Assembly (NCBI GenBank): GCA_001304425.1
Contig: LJTS01000222.1
Coordinates: 1-5,435 of the forward strand
Direction: 5' to 3'
Length of the DNA: 5,435 bases
From: Betaproteobacteria bacterium SG8_40
GTDB lineage: Bacteria > Pseudomonadota > Gammaproteobacteria > Burkholderiales > Eutrophovitaceae
A program made the position numbers and the translations under genes. Below are positions 1-5,435 of the stretch, piece after piece (positions within the stretch are counted from its first letter, which is position 1; every line of letters starts with the position of its first letter). The notes under the pieces were generated by a model, which was not told where the DNA came from, searched no databases, and saw only the letters and a list, made by a program, of their open reading frames with translations.

Positions 1-839
1 CCGATCGCCTGGTGTTCGATAATCGGCTTGCCCATGGTACGCCGGGTGCGGGCGTACTCGATCGCCTCGTCAATCGCGCGCTGCATGACGCCCAGCGCAC
101 CAGCGGCGACCATTGGCCGCGACCGGTCGAAGACTTTCATCGCCACCAGAAAGCCTTCGCCCTCGTCGCCGATGCGCGCGCTTTCGGGCACAGCGACATC
201 CTCAAAGAACACTTCCGCGGCGGGTGCCGCGCGCTGGCCCAGCTTTCCCAGCGGCGCGCCAACGCTCAAACCGGGCGCGTCTCGCTCAACCAGAAATGCG
301 CTGATGCCGCGGTGACCGCCAGCGGGGTCGGTTCTCGCGAACACGACAAAAAAGCCGGCCAGAGGCGCATTCGATATCCATACCTTGCTTCCACTGAGCA
401 CATACGTGTCGCCGGTGCGAACGGCGCGCGCGGTGATCCCGGAGACGTCGGAACCGGCAGCCGGTTCGGTAAGCGCATAGCCGCCGAACTCCCCGCTAGC
501 CAGGCGCCGGAACACCTGCTCTCTTTGCTGCGCCGTCCCGGCGACATGAAACACGTCGGCAATCACACTGTTGAGACTGAGCGTGCCGTTGATACCCGCG
601 CAAGCCCACGCGAGTTCCTGCGTCACCAGCGCCAATTCGAATACGCCGAGCCCTCCCCCGCCAAACGCTTCAGGGACGGTCACATTCACAAGGCCCACTT
701 CGCGCGCCTTATCCATGATCGTTCGGGGGAAGCGCGCCTCCCGGTCGCACTGCGCGGCAATCGGCTGGATTTCCGCCCTCGCAAAATCGCGCGCGGCGCT
801 GCGAATCAGCTTCTGTTCTTCGGTCAGTTCAAAGTTCAT
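1..839 (-). CDS. Acyl-CoA dehydrogenase, MCAD-like (3' end cut by window edge)
   Basis: FAD-dependent flavoenzyme that oxidises an acyl-CoA to the trans-2-enoyl-CoA, the first step of beta-oxidation, passing electrons to electron-transfer flavoprotein. About 279 residues are visible of a family length near 380. Visible motifs: N-terminal helical domain (1-115); family signature YALTEPAAGSD (121-131), which contacts FAD; KVWISN (152-157) in the beta domain; FDRSRPMVAAGALG (237-250); RRTMGKPIIEHQAI (266-279), which opens the C-terminal helical domain. The order and wording of these blocks resemble mammalian medium-chain acyl-CoA dehydrogenase more than short-chain or isovaleryl enzymes. The RRTMG stretch has Met where many relatives have Phe. 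The catalytic Glu of the MCAD type lies beyond the edge, so activity cannot be judged. The start is ATG at 839, with AAGGA 10 nt and AGGTGG 3 nt upstream. It follows the ligase gene by 51 nt, probably in one transcript. Family assignment is firm; chain-length preference is inferred. Confidence 0.95.
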   Translation of the reverse strand, partial: MNFELTEEQKLIRSAARDFARAEIQPIAAQCDREARFPRTIMDKAREVGLVNVTVPEAFGGGGLGVFELALVTQELAWACAGINGTLSLNSVIADVFHVAGTAQQREQVFRRLASGEFGGYALTEPAAGSDVSGITARAVRTGDTYVLSGSKVWISNAPLAGFFVVFARTDPAGGHRGISAFLVERDAPGLSVGAPLGKLGQRAAPAAEVFFEDVAVPESARIGDEGEGFLVAMKVFDRSRPMVAAGALGVMQRAIDEAIEYARTRRTMGKPIIEHQAI

Positions 840-890
840 ACGCCACCTGTCCTTGATACACCAGCCCCTGGCTTACCGGCACCGGCACAC

Positions 891-2507
<1,617 letters not shown>

Positions 2508-2513
2508 TTCATG

Positions 2514-2519
2514 CCTCTC
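2514..2519 (-). promoter_or_regulatory. Ribosome binding site deciding the acyl-CoA ligase start
   Basis: GAGAGG on the minus strand, 6 nt before ATG 2507. An out-of-frame ATG at 2512 lies only 1 nt from it and is closed by TGA after two codons. The in-frame ATGs at 2495 and 2492 lack such a site, so 2507 is the best start. Confidence 0.65.
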
Positions 2520-2582
2520 ACGCGGGCCGCGTTGCGGATTCTGAGCGGCAACGGCAATTCCAGTTCAGGAACACCGACCTGG

Positions 2583-3560
2583 TCAACCTGCCGTCAGAAC
2601 CACTTTGCCGCTGACACGCTTGTAGATGACGTCGTTCAGCGCTTCGGCGGCCTGTTCCAGGGGATAGGTCGCATGAATGTGCGGCTTGACTTTTCCCTGG
2701 GCGAAAAACTGCATCAGTTCTTCATTGTTGCGCCGGTTGGCCTCCGGTTCATTGCGGGTAAACGCACCCCAGAACACGCCGACGATGGAGCAGCCTTTCA
2801 GCAGCGCGAGATTGAGGGGCACTTTCGGGATTTCCCCTGCAGCGAAGCCGACCACCAGAAAGCGCCCGTTCCAGGCCATATCACGCAAAGCCGGCTCGGA
2901 ATAGGGTCCGCCGACCGGGTCGTACACGACGTCCACGCCCTTGCCGCCGGTGAGTTCCTTTACGCGTTTACGCAGGTCCTGTTCTCCGTAGTTGATCAAT
3001 TCGTCGGCGCCGTTGTCCTTGCACACCTTCAGCTTTTGTTCTGTCGAAGCGGCAGCAATCACCCGGGCGCCCATCATCTTGCCCAGTTGAATCGCGGCAA
3101 TCCCGACGCCGCCCGACGCTCCCAGCACCAGCAAGGTTTCGCCGGCCTTGAGTTGCGCGCGATCTTTCAGCGCGTGATAACTGGTTCCGTAAGTCAGAAC
3201 GAACCCCGAAGCCGGCACGAAGTCCATTGAGTCCGGCATCACGATCGTGCGGTCGGCTTCAACCGCCAATTCCTCGGCAAAGCCTCCCCAAGTGCTGAAC
3301 GCGATGACACGGTCGCCGGGCTTGAGCGACGTCACTCCTGCGCCGACTTCCTTGACGACACCGGCAACTTCGCCGCCCGGGGAAAACGGCAGTTCGGGTT
3401 TGAACTGGTACTTGCCCTGGATAATCAGCGTGTCCGGGAAATTCACGCCGCAGGCTTTCACCGACAACACAACCTGGCCTTCGCCTGCAACAGGCGAGGG
3501 CACATTCTCGATAACCAGTTTTTCCGGCAAACCCAGTTCCTTGCACAACACCGCTTTCAT
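2583..3560 (-). CDS. NADPH:quinone oxidoreductase family protein (zinc-free MDR superfamily)
   Basis: Medium-chain dehydrogenase/reductase of 325 residues, the usual length for the zeta-crystallin/QOR group. These soluble enzymes use NADPH to reduce quinones or the C=C bond of reactive enones; some relatives are enoyl reductases. Visible features: GroES-like N-terminal domain with GVNFPDTLIIQGKYQ (38-52) and FSPGGEVAGVV (59-69); PGDRVIAF (81-88); Rossmann nucleotide-binding turn LGASGGVGIAAIQLGK (146-161); YDPVGG (213-218); C-terminal SGKVVL (317-322). The catalytic and structural zinc ligands of alcohol dehydrogenases are absent, as expected for this group. The start is ATG at 3560, with GAGGAG 6 nt upstream. 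It sits downstream of the kinase (176-nt gap) and upstream of the acyl-CoA ligase (75 nt), in the same direction. True substrate is unknown; reduction of an alpha,beta-unsaturated intermediate would suit the neighbours, but this is inferred. Confidence 0.93.
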   Translation of the reverse strand: MKAVLCKELGLPEKLVIENVPSPVAGEGQVVLSVKACGVNFPDTLIIQGKYQFKPELPFSPGGEVAGVVKEVGAGVTSLKPGDRVIAFSTWGGFAEELAVEADRTIVMPDSMDFVPASGFVLTYGTSYHALKDRAQLKAGETLLVLGASGGVGIAAIQLGKMMGARVIAAASTEQKLKVCKDNGADELINYGEQDLRKRVKELTGGKGVDVVYDPVGGPYSEPALRDMAWNGRFLVVGFAAGEIPKVPLNLALLKGCSIVGVFWGAFTRNEPEANRRNNEELMQFFAQGKVKPHIHATYPLEQAAEALNDVIYKRVSGKVVLTAG

Positions 3561-3566
3561 CCACGA

Positions 3567-3572
3567 CTCCTC
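3567..3572 (-). promoter_or_regulatory. Ribosome binding site of the quinone oxidoreductase gene
   Basis: GAGGAG on the minus strand, 6 nt before ATG 3560. It supports the start at MKAVLC, which is also the normal N-terminus of the family. Confidence 0.8.
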
Positions 3573-3580
3573 GACAAATC

Positions 3581-3597
3581 GTTATAGATAAACAAGC
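3581..3597 (-). promoter_or_regulatory. AT-rich promoter-like patch ahead of the quinone oxidoreductase
   Basis: The minus strand reads TTGTTTATCTATAAC across this stretch, the most AT-rich part of a GC-rich gap. TATAAC (3586-3581) resembles a -10 box and ends 20 nt before the start codon. No convincing -35 is seen 17 nt upstream. It could give the oxidoreductase, ligase and dehydrogenase genes their own promoter, apart from the kinase. Confidence 0.3.
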
Positions 3598-3621
3598 CCC
3601 GCCCTGGAGGCAGGGGAAGCC

Positions 3622-3639
3622 GCCCCGGAAAGCCGGGGC
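3622..3639. repeat. Perfect inverted repeat (7-bp stem, 4-nt loop)
   Basis: GCCCCGG (3622-3628) and CCGGGGC (3633-3639) flank the loop AAAG. In the minus-strand transcript the T-run lies before the stem, not after it, so it does not look like an intrinsic terminator for the kinase transcript. A smaller CCCTG/CAGGG inverted repeat (3602-3606/3611-3615) lies beside it. It could be an mRNA stability hairpin or a dispersed palindromic repeat. Confidence 0.6.
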
Positions 3640-3674
3640 AAGAAAAAACAATGCAACGATGCGCACCGCCCCAT

Positions 3675-3690
3675 CCCGGCACTTGCCGGG
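3675..3690. repeat. Perfect inverted repeat downstream of the kinase gene
   Basis: CCCGGCA (3675-3681) and TGCCGGG (3684-3690) form a 7-bp inverted repeat around two bases, or a 6-bp stem with a four-base loop. It lies 46 nt past the kinase stop. No T-tract follows on either strand, so a Rho-independent terminator is not supported. It may be an RNA processing or attenuation hairpin, or a REP-like palindrome. Confidence 0.55.
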
Positions 3691-3736
3691 CAAACTCGAC
3701 GATGGCGCGAAAACATGTTCAGCGAGCGCGGCTTTC

Positions 3737-4801
3737 TCAGGCCGGTCCTTTCAGAATTCGCTCGACCTGGCGCCAGCCCGCTTCCGCCATCGGCCTGGCG
3801 CGCTTCCCCTGCTCCGCCGCGTGCGCGCTGGCTGCGGTGCCGTCTTTGACGCGCCCCATGATCCCCTGGAGAATTCCCGCGAGGCGAAACATGTTGTAGG
3901 CAAGATAGAAATCCCAGTTGGGAATGCCGCTACGGCCGGTGCGCTGGCAGTACATTGCGACATACTCCTCTTCGGCGGGTATCCCGGTCGACGTCAGATC
4001 GACTCCGCCGATACCGCGGAACTCCCCCGGCTGCAGCCGCCAGGTCATGCAGTGGTACGCGAAGTCGGCGATAGGATGGCCGAGAGTCGAAAGCTCCCAG
4101 TCGAGAACCGCGAGCACACGCGGCTCGGTGGGGTGAAAAATGACATTGTCCAGGCGGTAATCACCATGCACTATCGTGGTCTCTTCGCCCGGCGGTATGT
4201 TATCCGGCAACCACTGAATGAGATTCTCCATCGCCTCGATGTGCTCGGTCTCCGAGGCGCGATACTGCTTGATCCAGCGATTGATCTGCCGCTCGATGTA
4301 ATTGCCCGGCTTGCCGAAGCCATCGAGGCCAACCTTGAAGTAGTCAACCCGGTGCAGCGCCGCGATCACGCGGTTGAGTTCATCGTAAATGCCCCGCCGC
4401 TGATCGGGGGCCATATCCGGCAGGAGTCCGTCCCATAGCACCCGGCCTTCGACGTAATCCATGATGTAGAACGCCGTTCCGATGATCGAATCGTCCTCAC
4501 AGAGGCAGAACGTTTTCGCAACCGGAACATCCGTCTGGCGCAACGCGCTGATCACCCGGTACTCCCTGTCAACAGCGTGAGCCGAAGGCAGCAGCTTGCC
4601 GGGCGGCTTTCTGCGCAGGACGTAACGCGCGTTTCCCGCCTTGAGCAGGAACGTCGGGTTGGACTGACCACCGCTGAACTGCTCGATGGCGAGCGTCCCC
4701 GAAAATCCTTCGACATGTTCGCGCAGGTAACTTTCGAGGCGGCCGGAATCGAATCGGTGTCGTTCATCCACCGGCTTCGTGCCAATGAATTGTTCGTGCA
4801 T
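3737..4801 (-). CDS. Phosphotransferase family protein (APH/choline-kinase fold, ACAD10/11 kinase-like)
   Basis: Small-molecule kinase of 354 residues with the aminoglycoside-phosphotransferase fold. Visible: N-lobe loop FSGGQSNPTFLL (42-53); YVLRRKPPGKLLPSAH (60-75), typical of the ACAD10/11-associated branch; linker FYIMDYVEGR (111-120); catalytic Brenner loop HGDYRLDN (212-219) with Asp214 and Asn219; metal-binding Asp in VLDWELSTLGHP (232-243). All core kinase residues are present. In characterised relatives (LvaA of the levulinate pathway, kinase domains of ACAD10/ACAD11) the substrate is a 4-hydroxyacyl-CoA; despite the family name, antibiotic resistance is unlikely. The start is ATG at 4801, where AGGAGG stands 5 nt upstream. 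The frame stays open upstream to 5146, but that extension is low-complexity, has no ribosome site and overlaps the divergent dehydrogenase, so I exclude it. First gene of the leftward group. Fold is certain; substrate is inferred. Confidence 0.93.
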   Translation of the reverse strand: MHEQFIGTKPVDERHRFDSGRLESYLREHVEGFSGTLAIEQFSGGQSNPTFLLKAGNARYVLRRKPPGKLLPSAHAVDREYRVISALRQTDVPVAKTFCLCEDDSIIGTAFYIMDYVEGRVLWDGLLPDMAPDQRRGIYDELNRVIAALHRVDYFKVGLDGFGKPGNYIERQINRWIKQYRASETEHIEAMENLIQWLPDNIPPGEETTIVHGDYRLDNVIFHPTEPRVLAVLDWELSTLGHPIADFAYHCMTWRLQPGEFRGIGGVDLTSTGIPAEEEYVAMYCQRTGRSGIPNWDFYLAYNMFRLAGILQGIMGRVKDGTAASAHAAEQGKRARPMAEAGWRQVERILKGPA

Positions 4802-4806
4802 GCTCT

Positions 4807-4812
4807 CCTCCT
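4807..4812 (-). promoter_or_regulatory. Ribosome binding site of the kinase gene
   Basis: A perfect AGGAGG on the minus strand, 5 nt before ATG 4801. It fixes the start of the kinase at MHEQF and argues against any of the upstream in-frame ATG codons. Confidence 0.85.
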
Positions 4813-4823
4813 GAATGGCACCG

Positions 4824-4833
4824 ATTATCGCAT
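4824..4833 (-). promoter_or_regulatory. Candidate extended -10 promoter element for the kinase operon
   Basis: Read on the minus strand, TGC directly precedes GATAAT (4829-4824), which matches TATAAT at five of six positions with an extended TGn. It ends 22 nt before the start codon, leaving a short leader that contains the AGGAGG site. No good -35 is visible at 16-18 nt (CCGTGG or similar), which an extended -10 can tolerate. The assignment is by eye only. Confidence 0.4.
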
Positions 4834-4975
4834 GCCCCAGCAGTCCCCACGGTTGATTGCGATCACGAACGACTGCGTTGGAAGCTTCGCCCCGCGGCAT
4901 CGAGGCGCACGCAACCCCGGCGCGGCAACGCACCGCGGCCCGCGACGCCGGCATGCCGCCACTGTCGCGACCGCA

Positions 4976-4984
4976 TGCTAGACT
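4976..4984 (+). promoter_or_regulatory. Candidate extended -10 promoter element for the SDR gene
   Basis: TGC precedes TAGACT (4979-4984), four of six matches to TATAAT with the extended TGn, ending 25 nt before the SDR start codon. No recognisable -35 hexamer lies at standard spacing, so the promoter may be weak or activator-dependent. Confidence 0.3.
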
Positions 4985-5009
4985 CGGCGACGGACAAGCG
5001 GGTGGAAAA

Positions 5010-5435
5010 ATGAAAGATTTCAGGGATCGTGTTGCAGTCGTTACCGGTGGCGCCAGCGGCCTTGGTCGCGCCATGGCGCTGCGCTTCGCTCGTGAAGGCA
5101 TGAAGGTCGTTCTGGCCGACATCGAACAGAAAACGCTCGATGCCACGCTGGCAGAATTTCATCAGGCAGGCCATGAGGCCATTTCCCTGCGTTGCGACGT
5201 TTCCAGGCCGGAAGACGTCGAAGCGCTGGCGGAAAGGACACTGGCAGCATTCGGTGCAGTGCACATCGTTTGCAACAATGCGGGCGTAGCACCCGGCGGC
5301 GTCATCTGGGAGCACTCGGTCAAGGACTGGGAATGGGCAATGGGGCCAAACGTCTGGGGCGTGATACATGGCGTACGCGTTTTCACACCCATCCTGTTGC
5401 AACAGAATACCGACGCACACATCATCAATACCGCG
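5010..5435 (+). CDS. Short-chain dehydrogenase/reductase, SDR family (3' end cut by window edge)
   Basis: The first 142 residues of a classical SDR (family length about 250-300) that interconverts a hydroxyl and a keto group using NAD(P). Visible: cofactor loop TGGASGLG (12-19), the TGxxxGxG motif; acidic residue in VLADIE (34-39) after the second strand, suggesting NAD(H) rather than NADP(H); CDVSRPEDV (62-70) near the adenine; NNAGV (89-93); active-site Asn114 in GPNVWGVIHG (112-121); strand HIINTA (137-142), which normally leads to the catalytic Ser. The Ser and the YxxxK motif lie beyond the edge. Pro113 precedes the active-site Asn where many relatives have Val. The start is ATG at 5010, with GGGTGG 4 nt upstream. 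It is divergent from the kinase across 208 nt, so the two may share control. Candidate substrates are a 3-hydroxyacyl-CoA, a 4-ketoacyl-CoA or another secondary alcohol; sequence alone does not decide. Confidence 0.93.
   Translation, partial: MKDFRDRVAVVTGGASGLGRAMALRFAREGMKVVLADIEQKTLDATLAEFHQAGHEAISLRCDVSRPEDVEALAERTLAAFGAVHIVCNNAGVAPGGVIWEHSVKDWEWAMGPNVWGVIHGVRVFTPILLQQNTDAHIINTA

Larger units (their letters stand above)
4798..4978. repeat. Cluster of four GCATGC palindromes
   Basis: GCATGC occurs at 4798-4803, 4830-4835, 4951-4956 and 4973-4978. The first overlaps the kinase start codon, the second abuts the minus-strand GATAAT, the third is the centre of CGGCATGCCG, and the fourth abuts the plus-strand TAGACT. 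I found no other copy in the window by eye. The sites pair by spacing: 32 bp and 22 bp between starts, close to three and two helical turns. An operator role is inferred. Confidence 0.5.
4802..5009. promoter_or_regulatory. Divergent intergenic control region between kinase and SDR
   Basis: This 208-nt gap separates the two divergently transcribed genes and must hold the promoter for the SDR and probably for the leftward operon. It contains a candidate extended -10 on each strand and three full copies of the palindrome GCATGC, plus a fourth at its left border. A 10-bp perfect palindrome CGGCATGCCG lies at 4949-4958. I see no small gene or RNA gene in it. Confidence 0.7.

Noticed and set aside
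3712..3719. AACATGTT palindrome just past the kinase stop
   Set aside because: It is a single 8-bp palindrome downstream of a gene, with no second copy and no promoter nearby. Probably chance.
3659..4438. 259-codon open frame on the plus strand
   Set aside because: It is antisense to the C-terminal two thirds of the kinase, including the HGDYRLDN catalytic loop. Shadow frame.
3737..4801. Aminoglycoside resistance gene
   Set aside because: The fold is shared with aminoglycoside phosphotransferases, but the YVLRRKPPG block and the fatty-acid gene context point to the metabolic ACAD10/11-associated branch.
4802..5146. 115-residue N-terminal extension of the kinase frame
   Set aside because: It overlaps the divergent SDR, is Ala/Arg/Ser/Pro-rich, has no ribosome site and no family counterpart, whereas AGGAGG marks ATG 4801.
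4863..5420. 185-codon open frame on the minus strand opposite the SDR
   Set aside because: The plus strand encodes a clear SDR with TGGASGLG and NNAG. The opposing frame is Cys/Arg-rich with no domain.

Overview
The window (GC-rich, roughly 60 % by eye) looks like a chromosomal fatty-acid or acyl-CoA catabolic locus from a proteobacterium. Likely groups are Beta- or Gammaproteobacteria, judged from protein style, GC-rich third positions and strong Shine-Dalgarno sites. I cannot name the species. Coding density is high. I see no RNA gene, CRISPR array, insertion sequence or phage gene.

Layout: four genes lie on the minus strand and read right to left. They are an APH-fold small-molecule kinase (4801-3737), an MDR-family NADPH:quinone oxidoreductase (3560-2583), an AlkK-like medium-chain acyl-CoA ligase (2507-891) and an MCAD-like acyl-CoA dehydrogenase (839 to the left edge, 3' end missing). 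Gaps between them are 176, 75 and 51 nt. The last three genes probably form one transcript. The 176-nt gap after the kinase holds two perfect 7-bp inverted repeats and an AT-rich promoter-like patch, so a second promoter may lie there. A short-chain dehydrogenase starts at 5010 on the plus strand and runs off the right edge. It is divergent from the kinase across a 208-nt control region.

How the genes may work together: the ligase would activate a medium-chain or substituted carboxylic acid to its CoA thioester, and the dehydrogenase would introduce the alpha,beta double bond. The SDR, the quinone oxidoreductase and the kinase would handle oxidised or hydroxylated acyl groups. The pairing of an APH-type kinase with an SDR, a ligase and a dehydrogenase recalls the Pseudomonas putida levulinate (lva) pathway and the mammalian ACAD10/ACAD11 kinase-dehydrogenase proteins, where a 4-hydroxyacyl-CoA is phosphorylated before the hydroxyl is removed. 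The dehydrogenase seen here is MCAD-like rather than ACAD10/11-like, so this link is a hypothesis.

The most unusual non-coding signal is four copies of the palindrome GCATGC within 181 bp of the divergent region. I saw none elsewhere in the window. Two copies directly abut the candidate -10 hexamers of the two divergent genes.
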